In this document: one piece after another, positions 18,771 through 29,800 of the stretch
How positions within the stretch are numbered: position 1 is the stretch's first letter
Layout: the number at the start of each line of letters is the position of its first letter
NCBI RefSeq assembly: GCF_042242105.1
Contig: NC_092013.1
Coordinates: 16,051,618-16,115,617, forward strand
DNA: 64,000 nucleotides
Source: Pempheris klunzingeri
Lineage: Eukaryota; Chordata; Actinopteri; Acropomatiformes; Pempheridae
Direction: 5' to 3'
The notes under the pieces: generated by a model
The model's input: only the letters and a program-made list of their open reading frames with translations
Told to the model about the DNA's origin: nothing
Databases searched by the model: none
Translations under genes and position numbers: made by a program

Positions 18771-19870
18771 AATGCATAGTGCCAGATAAAGATGTCTTGC
18801 TAAATACAATTATTTTTATATTTATATATTATATCTATATGTCAGTTTAGCTGATAACTGAGCCTGAGAGAGTAGCGACACTCCAGCAGTGATCATGGAA
18901 AACGGAAGTAAGTTGTGTCACATTGATCAACAGGTCCAAGCAGGTGTAGATCAGATCATCAATAACTCATCCAGAAAATGACTAAGAGATGCTGTAAAGT
19001 TGGCTGCACCAGGATTTCATCCCACAGTCTGATGTCTGATTTGTTCTCCTGTCATGTCACGAAAAACATCTTACATCCTAGTGTGTGAAATGAGTCACCT
19101 GAGTGTATTAACCCTGTACCAGCTTTTTTAGGGGTACAAAAGCAAAACAGAGTTTACTATCATGAATTTGATTTTAATGGCTGCACACTAATGTTAGGAC
19201 AGCCTGTCATCCTCTTTGCTGGGTCAAGGCAGCTACTAATAAAATTAGCATAAGCTAACATTAATTTAGAGGCTATGAGGTAGCTTTAGCTGGTCAGCTG
19301 TCCGAGCACAGAGCCAGCATACTGTTAGTAGAGCAGGACTGAAAAGTGAAATCTATCAATGGTTCAGTTTTCAAACCTGGAGACTCAATGAGGTAAAACA
19401 GCTGTGGGCAGGACTCATCTGACCACTGAGTGATGTGACTGAAGCAAATAAATCTTTTCCGTGAATCTTGCGCTTTCAAGCAGGTCAAGCAGGGTGGTTG
19501 TATATTTGCCTGACAATGTGTCCTAAAGTCATTTATACAGAAATGTCATTCAGGTGGTTTTCTGTCGGCGCTGTTTAGTCACATTAAAGCTGGAGAGACT
19601 AGTTTGTTTTCCCTCTCAAACAGGAGCAAGCTGAAGTTCCCGGATGTTCCGATCTGATCCGTGTTTGGAAGATATGTTTTATCTTTTTTTTTCCCGCCTC
19701 GGCTTGACTCTTCAATGTCTGCATTCATCTCTACCATCAGTCATAAAACCGTTTAAAAATAGATTTATATTATATCATATATTTTTTATTTTTGTATGTT
19801 TCGGTATTCAGCTCACTCCTGGGGGGCGGAGTTTATAAGAATCGACATTGTCCGATGTTCATTCTGTGTA

Positions 19871-19915
19871 TTCGCGCTGTCCCGACCTACAAAACACGCA
19901 CACCTCGTGTCCAAT
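19871..19915 (+). promoter_or_regulatory. candidate promoter elements of the CDCA7-family gene
   Basis: TTCGCGC (19871-19877, E2F-like) and a CCAAT box (19911-19915) lie about 100-145 bp upstream of the ATG at 20017, followed by a GC-rich stretch near 19938-19950. CCAAT plus E2F-like sites are typical of S-phase genes, and mammalian CDCA7 is known as an E2F target. The assignment rests on motifs and position only. Confidence 0.45.
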
Positions 19916-20016
19916 CACATTAATTGAACAGGTACCTGCGCGCGGGCGGACCCAGCGTTAGCTAAACTTGAGAGGCTGGTGGGACCCAGCGGTCAGTCCA
20001 CGGTTATCAAGAATAA

Positions 20017-23000
20017 ATGGTAAACTTAATATTCCTTATTTATCAGGCTAAACACCGACAAGTGGGTTTGATATTTGACAGCTGGCTTTGTTGTGCTGTG
20101 TTTCCTCAGGCAGGAGCTTCAGGGAAACACTGCGCCACCAAAAAACCAACATTAGCGTTAGCTGATGTGTTCAAGGACCACTCTGAAGACGAGCGGTCTT
20201 TTTACGGGTTTTCTGACAGCGAAGTCAGCGACCACTGCGAGAAAGTGAGTAATTTGGCCCAAATGATGCCTTCATGTTGTTTGATGGGAGTCTTGAAACT
20301 GTGCTACATAGTTTGGTTGTTTAGGTAAGAGTTAGCTAGTAGCTGTAACATGCTCTGTCATAATAAGGAGTTTTGATAAAAACAGAGATCACACTAGCCA
20401 AATGAGAAATCATCTCAATTTGTGTTCATCAGAATTCACATTGGGGAGATGAAGATGAAGATGAAGATGAAGCCCAGACTGAACTTTCCCCCAAGAAACT
20501 TAAAGACACATCTAAACCATCCTCTGGTGCCCAGCCCTTCAAGCTGAGGGTGGCTCTCCGCTCCAATCCCCGCACCCAGCAGTCCAGTGGTGATGAGGAG
20601 GCAGAGGAGGAAGAAAAGAGGACAAAAAAGAGGGGAGCGAAGAAGGTGGGAAATACCAGTCGCGCAAAGAGGATGAGACATGTTAAATTTGAGGATGAAG
20701 AGATCGCAGTGGCTCAGCAGCCTCTTTCTGAGGAGCGGGGATCCGATTTGGCAGAAGACGAAGTGGATTCTTTCCTGGCAAAGAGACAACAGAACATCAA
20801 GGCCAACAAAGCAATGGTAAAGCAGAAGGACAAAACCTTGTATAGTGGAGCACTGCTTGAAAATCACAGGCTGATCTAACAAATTGTGGCTATGGTTCCC
20901 AAAGTAGTGCCCAAGGATACCCAGGGTTCCCAACAAAATCAAAGTTCAGACTTAGTACTTTCATGACATTTGACCTCACAGAGAAATCTACTATAGATAT
21001 AGCTACACCCCTTTATGCCTACAGTAGAAATGGTCCATTAAAGTCACGGGTACGACTTTGACTTGAGTCATGAATATCAGGACTTTGACAAAATGGCGTT
21101 GAATCTGTTGACTTTCTGACACCAGCCGATCGCATTGTGCAAGTAGGAGGGAAAGGTATGTTTGACCAACAACAGATGATCAAAATAAGATGTAAAGTCT
21201 GCTGTGGGAGGCAATGTGCAAAACATTCAGCTCAGAAATCAGAAATGACAATTGTTTCTTTTCTTGTGTGGTTAGTTTGTGTTCAAAAGTTATAAAGTTT
21301 GATTGAGTGTTTATTTAATGGCGAGTACACATTACCAACAGCTTAAACTGTACAGATAATTGAGAAATCAGTGCAGTGCAAAAAATACTTTTTGTTACAA
21401 GTTCTGACAAATTTGCCCTGCTAGAATAAGTCTGGTCTCTAATCCTTACCCTCCCTGTTTTCTTGACAGTTGGCTCAGCTGATGGCCGACCTGCAGAAGA
21501 TGCCAGGAGGAGCTGGGATTCTGAAAAAAGAAGCAGGCAAACGGAAGACAAAAGAGAGAAGTTCTGTGAGTAGAAGACGATGAAACACCTCTCACACACC
21601 ACTGAATTTTGTCCAGAGGGCGGTTGTTAATATTTAATGTGAAGGATGGGGGACATCCGCATTTTGCTAAAAGTCTAGATTCAGCTAGAGAGGTTCTTTC
21701 TCTTTAGAATTCAGCAGAGCTCTGAATAATAATATCTCTAAATAATTCTACGCACTGAGGCGATTTTATCCAACATGGCTTGCAGCGTCCACCACGCTCT
21801 GGTGCAGCTGAAGGAGAGTCCAGGAGGAACCCAGAGCGCGCTTCTCGCAGACAGACCCGCTCTATGAGGGGTGCTGAGGATCCTTCAGCCCCAAAGGAGG
21901 AAGAAGTGGAGCTCACCTTGGAGGAGGAGCTGCTGGAGGTCAGCTCTGTCATTTAGAAAGGACCTTTTAAAAATGTTCAGAGAAGGACTGGGAGCTATTA
22001 TGGCGCTTAGAATATAATGTTCAAGGTTCGTTTTTAGTCTGCTTTATTGCACAGTAAGAATTCTACTCGGCTGTATTGTGCACATGAATACTTTTGCTGT
22101 ATTTTGTGTATTCACTGAACTCAAGGTGTGCATGAGTCTTCTCAGTTTCTTGTAGAAAGGTGAGCAGGAGGAAAATATCCATTGGCGAGGAAAGAACTCC
22201 TTCACACTGTCCTATTACTTGCAGTTAACATTTTTAGAAATAACGTTGAGTTTTCTCTTCTCTTGCCTCTGTGTTTACTTTTAAAGTAGATCTCAGGCAG
22301 GGACATCACATAATTTCATATCAACACTATTGTGTAGTGCAGCAAATTGTATAAAAGTGAGTGTAATGAGGGTGAAAACTGGAGTCATGCTGTTCACATT
22401 CTGACATCATGGGACCAAGACGACACCTAACAATTGATCAGCAGCACCTCGCCATTGCGAGGCTTCAAACAGGAAGTCCTCAGACAGAAGTGTCCACTGA
22501 GCTTAGAGGGTCACAGAGTGTCATCAGCAGGTTGCAACAGAGATACAGAGACTGGAAGAGTCACAGAAAGGAGAGGAGTGGACGTCCTTTGGCCACATCC
22601 CAATTTTACGTTTACCCTCCACTGTTGTTAGATTTTCTTTCAATAAATTGTTCAAGATGAAGAAACTACCATTGCATGCTGATACTTAAATGTCCTACTT
22701 TCATGATATAATATCACTGTAGCATTAACTTTTTATATTTTCCATAAATTTCACCTGAAAGTCGAATATCCCTAACTTTTTGTGAACCCTGTATATAATA
22801 TGTATATGTACTTTATAGTGGTGGGAGCCGACCATGTATTAGTCTTTGTGCAGGTCTGTGGTGCGCTAACTTGTATTTCGTTACTTTGTGTGTAAAACCA
22901 AATTAATCATTATTTTTGCCTTTGTGCTCCAGGTACGCAGAGCTCCGCGGCAGCGTGGCGCCCCGCGGCCCACTCAGAGCAAACCTCATTTTATCCGTCC

Positions 23001-24962
23001 TGTGGAGGACATCACAGAGGATGAGATCCAGCTGGTCGCAGACAACATGACTGAGAAAGTCTACAACAGAGTCACAGTGAGTTCTCAGCCGGTCTCCACC
23101 TGCAGTCCTACACAAAAATGGAGTTGTACCATTATTAGTTAGTTTGGAGCCAAATCACTGTGGCAGCTTTGGTTCAGACTCCTGATATGTGATGCAGTCA
23201 TCAGGTGACCGTCAGGTGGAAATCTCTACATCTACTGAACCTCTATATAACGGGATATTCACATGGTGTCGGTTGGCACTAAACATGACAAAATGAATCA
23301 AGAAGACTTTATTGTCACATGTTCAGCAGTTACATGAAGCAATCACTGGCAGTGAAATTCTTGTGTCTCTGGTTCCCAGTAACACTGCTAACAGTATCAT
23401 TAAAGAAAAACACACCAGCAAGTAAGTAATATAAAATAGGTATATACAAGTAAAAAAAACAATAAAGAACATAAAATGAAATGTACAGCTAAATAGATAA
23501 TAGATAAATAGAGGTGCAAAATAGGGCAGTGCAAAATTGTTTGTGCAGATTATGGGCAGTTTAAAAGTCTTATGGCCTGGGGGATGAAACAGTCTCTGAG
23601 CCTGCTGGTGTGGGCTCGGATGCTGCGGTACCGACGGTCAGACGGCAGCAGGCAGAACAGTTTGTGGCTAAGGTGATAAGAGTCCTTGATCATACTGATG
23701 GCCTTCTTCCTACACCGCTGGGTGTAGAGGTCCTCCATGGATGGCAGCATCGTCCTGGTGATGTGCTGTGCAGTCTTCATGTAGTAAAAATGTCCGTGTA
23801 CCTGTCCACCAACTCTGCTGTTGAGGTGTCTTTGTGTATTTTCAGGGCTCCACGTGCCATCAGTGCCGTCAGAAAACGATTGACACGAAGACGTGCTGCC
23901 GCAGTGAGGACTGTCGGGGGATTCAGGGTCAGTTCTGTGGGCCGTGCCTGAGGAACAGATATGGAGAGGATGTCAAGAAGGCGCTGCTTGATCCGGTCAG
24001 ACCGCTGTCACACCAGCACACACTGCATTATTTTATTTCTTTCCAAGTTTGACGAACCACTTTTAGTCAGTGCAGTGTTTCAGTCTTGCACGGGGCCAGA
24101 TTTTATACAACAAAGGTATAGTGAGAGATTTATATAAAGAGGGTTCAATACGGATGAAGTTTAAAATGCCCGTAGTTAATCCCTTTTGGCTAAATCTAAA
24201 AGTCAGGTTATTGATCAGTTAAAAAAATGGATTTTGTGTGACTTAATGTACGATTTTATGTCAGTGGTGCACAACATGAAATGGAAAACTTGGATTGGAT
24301 TGACATTGGAGACACCAGAGAAACATAGAGAGAGAACTGTAGATGTTGTGGTCACTGTGGTTATATTATGTGTCACTAGGACACTCAAAACTGGCAACCT
24401 CTGTTGTACTCAGACTTTGTATGTGCTCTTCATCATTTGCACCTTTAAGAATGCAGCCTTGCAAGCATAAATCAAGGTAGTAGCACTTGTGCTGTAAAGT
24501 TAAATACGGTTTGTTTGTTTTTTGTTCTTTTGCTTGTGTTCTGTCAGTTTGTCTTTCTCTGATTGCAGTCAGTTTAGTGTTTACCCTTATGCTCTTCTCC
24601 TCAGGAGTGGAAGTGCCCTCCCTGTCGCGGTATATGCAACTGCAGCTTCTGCCGCCAGCGCGATGGCCGCTGCCCAACCGGCATCCTGTTCCCGCTGGCT
24701 CAGTACCACGGCTTCTCTGACGTCCACTCCTACCTCAGCAGGTGGGGAACGGCGCCTAAAGATTTTATTTGATAACTTCAGGTGTTCACAAATTGTGGAG
24801 TGAATAGCCTCATAATGTTTTCTGCTTAAGCTTTATAAAAAAATCTGATTATGCCGCTCGCCACCTTTGTGTTGGAACTGACTAACAACTAAGATGTCTT
24901 GTTTTACTTTTTACAGCCTCCGAAACAAACTGAAGAATGAGGACAATGATGTAGAGATGTGA
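20017..24962 (+). CDS. cdca7-like: CDCA7-family protein (cell division cycle associated 7-like)
   Basis: Nuclear zinc-finger protein; CDCA7 recruits the remodeller HELLS to hemimethylated chromatin. Coding exons: 20017-20019 (ATG only), 20110-20244, 20433-20816, 21470-21565, 21786-21938, 22933-23076, 23846-23995, 24605-24741, 24917-24962; 1248 bp, 415 aa, phases agree. The acidic N-terminal half has [20 protein letters not shown] and a basic KKRGAKK patch. Next come the conserved [13 protein letters not shown] segment, [10 protein letters not shown], and [14 protein letters not shown]. The C-terminal CxxC-rich domain (about 306-401) has [29 protein letters not shown] and [20 protein letters not shown]. 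It is neither clearly CDCA7 nor CDCA7L from reading alone. Position beside sp1 suggests a third vertebrate paralog. The first intron is in frame, so an unspliced version would stay open from the same ATG. Confidence 0.92.
22300..22793 (+). mobile_element. internally deleted Tc1/mariner element
   Basis: In the intron between the fifth and sixth coding exons of the CDCA7-family gene. An open frame from 22409 begins [19 protein letters not shown] and includes [15 protein letters not shown] and ERSGRPLA, typical of the N-terminal helix-turn-helix DNA-binding part of Tc1 transposases. It then breaks off without the DDE catalytic domain. The right end reads GTGAACCCTG followed by TATA at about 22791, a Tc1-type terminus with a TA target. 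The left terminus was not recognised. Confidence 0.7.
23290..23790 (-). mobile_element. fragment of a probable non-LTR retrotransposon
   Basis: In the next intron of the CDCA7-family gene. A minus-strand frame (23780-23550) contains [20 protein letters not shown] then [10 protein letters not shown], a type of sequence found near the end of fish LINE open frames. Toward lower coordinates it is followed by AT-rich, short-period sequence like a LINE tail. The family is not certain; a different dispersed fish repeat is possible. Confidence 0.5.
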
Positions 24963-26862
24963 TATCAACACTGGGGGGGGCAATTGTTCAAACTATTTCC
25001 TCCCTGTTAAAGTTGAGTCTTTGTTTTAATCCTGGTGAAACATGCAACCTGTGATTTTAAATGAATAAAGCATTTCTTCGTCAGCTGAGTGATGTCTGTT
25101 TGAGACAAGTTTGCAAAGAAATGAGACAATGAATTTTCATAATTTTAATCCAGCTGTTGGCATTTTGCAGTAGTAGTATACACACAATATAAAATCCCTT
25201 ATTAAACGGGGCAAAAACATAAGAGCACTTGTTGTCCAATGAACTTAGTCTGCAGAGTTTCAAAAGAGAGATTTTAAACTACATTTTCTGACATTATACA
25301 AGTTACAAATTATCTCTCAAAGCAGAATTCTGAAGCAAAGAAAATAATTTCAACTGAGATGAGAAGCAACTTGACAGACTTTGACCCTTAATACATTTTA
25401 CAACTCATTTCTGACAACAGAAGGGATGTGTGTTCGAGGTTTGCCTCGAGCTGGATCGTTTCCAGTTAGAACTTCACCATATACATTACAAGAGTAAAAA
25501 TTATTAGAAAGTCTCCGGACCAAAGAAAGATTTCCTAGTTTTGCTTATAAGAGGAGTATGAACCTTTGGTTTTGAGCTTACATATTTATGCTGTCTGGAC
25601 ATTACAAAATATTTCACGCTGACCAGATATGAATAAAGAATACATTTCAACAGAAAGAAAACAAACTGAAGGGACTGCAAGGCATAGTCTCAGTTAATAA
25701 GGATACCACAGAGGAATAGTACAGGGAGGATCTGGGCTGTATAGAATACATAGTTCTATGACAGAAAGGCTCTTAAGTTTACACATTTAATCTACATATA
25801 TATATATAATATATATATATATAAAAAGTAATAACATAAGATTAAGATTGATTGTGCACAAGAGGTTCATACAACTGAAAGGCAAACTCTTGCAATCGTG
25901 TAAGATGATTCTGCCTAAGCTAAGAATTTCTGTAGCCTTTACATTACCAAAAATATTTATTATATTTATATATACATAAAAAATCAAAATGTTTCTGCTA
26001 TGATAAACATATCAAAGCATGATGGCTTGAATGTGTGTACCTACATAAGAGGTTAAAGAGTTATTCTCAGGATGTCAGTGCCCTGACACACCTACATCCT
26101 CACACTGATTAGTGCTTCAGGCTCTGACCTGGTTGTGACCTCGTTATTCAGCCCTCGTCTAAACTGTCCACCCTAAAACGCTTTACATGTTATTCCTACA
26201 ATACTGGGATTGTTAGTCTGTGAACGAGCACAGTTCTCCCAAAACTGCAACTGCGGACATGAAAGAACCAAATTTTTGCTGCTTTGTGATTTCAGTTTTA
26301 GGGGCGAATTCTTTTTTAATTATGGGCCAATGTGGGCCTGATAGCCTGGGGAGCGCGTCTGATACAGCAGCCCAGGTGTAGACGGACAAGAAGTGAAGCT
26401 CACAGCCTTGGAAACAAGTGTGACTTAGTGCTGTCATCTCTTTACTAAAGAAGCTTGTAGGGGGAATATTACTAGCTACCAATTCAACATCAAGTGTGCT
26501 GGTCTGTGTGCTTTATTGTAATCTCACCATCAAGTAAGATTGGGTCTTCGTGTGGGACAAATGTTAGTGTTGTGCCATTTCCATTCAGGGGAAATAAGAT
26601 TTCATGATGATTTCTCTAGTCTAACATTTTAATCCAACTCATCCAGCGCTGACCCTTAAATGCTAACGGTATCTAAATACAAGATGGAAATCCATAAGTC
26701 TGCCTCAGTTCTCAAATTCAATAGTGTCTCTCATGTTGCCCCTGTGATCACCTCTCCTCCCTGAAGCCTTTGAGAGGTTCTGCGTCTGCAGTCAGACGTG
26801 CCCTTTTTAACCCCAAATGTCCAAACGTCCACCAAAGCCGCCTTCCTGCTCCTCCACTGTCC
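24963..26862. other. convergent 3' flanks of the CDCA7-family gene and sp1
   Basis: Both genes end here. It holds the short 3' UTR of the CDCA7-family gene, a TA-rich microsatellite (about 25796-25822) and the likely long 3' UTR of sp1. Minus-strand AATAAA candidates occur at 26512-26517 and further down. No gene recognised. Confidence 0.45.
25064..25069 (+). terminator. poly(A) signal of the CDCA7-family gene
   Basis: AATAAA about 100 bp after the stop codon, in the expected orientation and followed by T/G-rich sequence. It implies a very short 3' UTR. Confidence 0.7.
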
Positions 26863-29800
26863 TTAGTAGCTGTTGCCGTTAATTTGGTGAAGGTCCACCT
26901 GCATCATGTTGATCCCGCTGCTGGCTAATCGAGCTATGCTCTCTGCCGATAAGGTTTCCATGGTGACGATGGTGTGCTGGTCATTAGCTGACACTGCTCC
27001 TGTTTCGACTTTTGTTCCTGCTGCAGGGGAACCAGCGTCAGTCGAGCCTGTGGTGCTGCTGGTGGTGGCGCCGACTGCTTTCTTGTTTAAGTGGGTTTTG
27101 ATGTGCTTGGAGAGATGATCACTGCGCATGAAGCGCTTGGGACACTCGGGGCAAACAAATCTTTTCTCACCTGAAAAATGGAGGGAGAAGAAAAAAAAAA
27201 AATCAACATAAAAATGCAGCTAGTATCACCTGGCTACGGCAGGCTGTTGGCAACGCAGTGAAGAATATTTAAAATGATTAATGCACTGTAACACAGTGTA
27301 GAATACTTAAAAAATATTGTGGAAAAATAAAGTTATGCAAGATCCAAGTGGATAATTAATCATAAAGCAGCATCTAAGAATTTGTTATCAGTTAATATTG
27401 ATTGATCGCTAGGCCCAGAAAATGTCACATAAAATATTGCATCATTTCCCAGAGACCCAAACTTCAAATTGCTTGATTTGTTTTTCCAAAACCTGAAGAT
27501 ATTTACTTTAATATAGACATTATATAACCATATTTGAGAATCTGAAACCAGTAAATATTGTGATTAAAATCAGACCTTCACAATAAATCATCATCAAGAT
27601 AGCTGCCAATTAAATTTCTGTTGTTCAACAAATTATAGATTGCTTCAGGTCTATTTAATCCTGTTGCAAAAAACTGACTCCCTTCAAAGTTTTGGTGATG
27701 TTGATATTAGCACGTACGCTTAATGTTTCTTATTCTTATATCAAAACCACAAAGAACTTCAATTAAGTCTTTGGTCTCTGACTTGTCTGAGATTTAACAT
27801 CCTCCTCATGATGCCAAACAAAATAAATAAATCCTCAGTGTCACCTGTGTGCGTCCTCTTATGGCGCTGGAGCTCATCTGAACGGGTGAATCGTTTTCCA
27901 CAAAAAGACCAGTTGCAGATGAAAGGTCGCTCTCCTGTGTGCCAGCGGAGGTGGGCCCTCAGGTGGGACGTCTTGCCGTAGATCTTCCCACAGCCAGAGA
28001 TGTGACAAATGTGTTGCTTCTTTTTAGTCGGATCACTGTTTGGTGTAAAAAGCATAAAGATGAGTTAGAGGTGTTGCGTTCTCTGTGAGGAAACGTAGCG
28101 TTTCTCTGAGATACTCTATAGGAAAAAATGGTTTATCATGATAATTCTGATAAATTGTAATATTAATACTTAAAGCTCTTCAATGTCAAGACAAACACGA
28201 TTCATTGTACACACTAACAAATGAGAATGAATTACAAATAACAGTGTATAGCATGATAAAATAAGTTAATATCTGAAAAACATTGAAAACCTACATTAAA
28301 TCACCTTTTAAGTAAGCACTCAGTAGCCACTTTATTAGGTGACATAACATATATCTTTAACAAAGCTCATAATGTTCAGTTTTTGGTGATCTGAAATGTG
28401 CAGATGAAATTGTGTGTTTATTACGGAGGTACAAAGGTGGTGCTATATAGGACTACACTATAATAAGGTGTTTCTAATTTACATCCATTGGGGGAACAAG
28501 ATTCAGTCCACATTACTAAATATGACCCTCAAATGCTAAAACACATCATTCACTTACCACCTATCAGACAATGTCGAGAGAAGCTGATCATTTTAGGCAA
28601 CATAAAAGTGAAAACTCTGGCAGAACAGGGAGTTTTGGATGAGAATAGATTGTACAGATGTGCTTAATAATGTGGTTTAGAGTCATTACCGTCCTTCTCC
28701 ATCTTTGCAGAAGGGGCAGGTACAAGCTTCCCTGCGGTTACGTCGTCCTTGAGGTGGTGGGCTTATATCCTCATCATCCATAGCTGTGCTGTCATCCAAA
28801 CTTTCCCCGCCTGTCTGTAAGCCCTGCTCTCCTGTGGTGATGTGACAGAAAATACTCAAGTGTTAGATTATCTATACAACGGTTTGAGATACATTTGGTC
28901 TTTTCAATTTTAATGAGTAACGTGAGAATTTACAGACAAATGCCGGAAAGCCTGAGCCCTCCAGGTTTTAGCTATGAGACTTGAGTCAATGTTAGTTTAA
29001 TGTCAGCACTGACACTGATGTGCAGAAAATACTGCCATTCAGTGCTGTCAAACAAAGTCGGCTGAATTCATCTCTGCTGGGAAGCATTGCGACAGACCGA
29101 TTACGACAGGCTCAATGATTCCTCACAAACCGTAGTTGGCTATTTGATCAAATGAAGACGGGCAAGCATAGAAACACAGTAGGAGGGACTGCCGATAACA
29201 GAACTGAAAAATGACTCAGACATAGTAATGGTTGGATTAAGATGGGAGCGGTCAAGTTACAACCCTACTATGACACAGAGGTTGTGACCAATCCACAGCT
29301 ACTGTACAGTAATGTGACCATCGTCTAAGGTGAAACAGTGTCGCCAAGAAAATAAAAAACATTAACACAAACAAATGCAATGCAGTAAAAAGGTCAGAGA
29401 AACACTAAGCTGAACTGGTCTAACCAGTATTGTGCTCACAAAGACACACAGAGAGCAAAAGACATCAAGTCCTGAGATACAATATACTTTTCTATTTCAG
29501 AGTAAACATCTGGGGAAAAACCTTCAAAACAGCAAGTAAACCGAAAACTACATATTTACTCAATTGCCAGTTAGTCTACTGCTGAGCAGCTACTGTGTAC
29601 TATGACAGCTGAACATTAGTTGTTGCTTATGTGCTTTGCGTAAAATAACTAAAACTAGGCACAGTCAAAGGTTAATTTCAGCCTTTGGTATTTTGATCAT
29701 GTCTAAAGAAGTAATGACTACAAATGGCAACGTCAAATAACATAAACCAATCTTATTTAGAGATTCGGATGGTCCTGTATGAGGATTGCACAAATGATGT

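Larger units (their letters stand above)
18406..20016. other. divergent intergenic region between amhr2 and the CDCA7-family gene
   Basis: The two genes start in opposite directions, so both promoters lie here. It contains a 26-bp tandem duplication at 18719-18770 and a CCAAT/E2F-like cluster close to the CDCA7-family start. A stretch near 18590-18680 resembles the end of a common fish MITE. No additional coding region seen. Confidence 0.5.
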
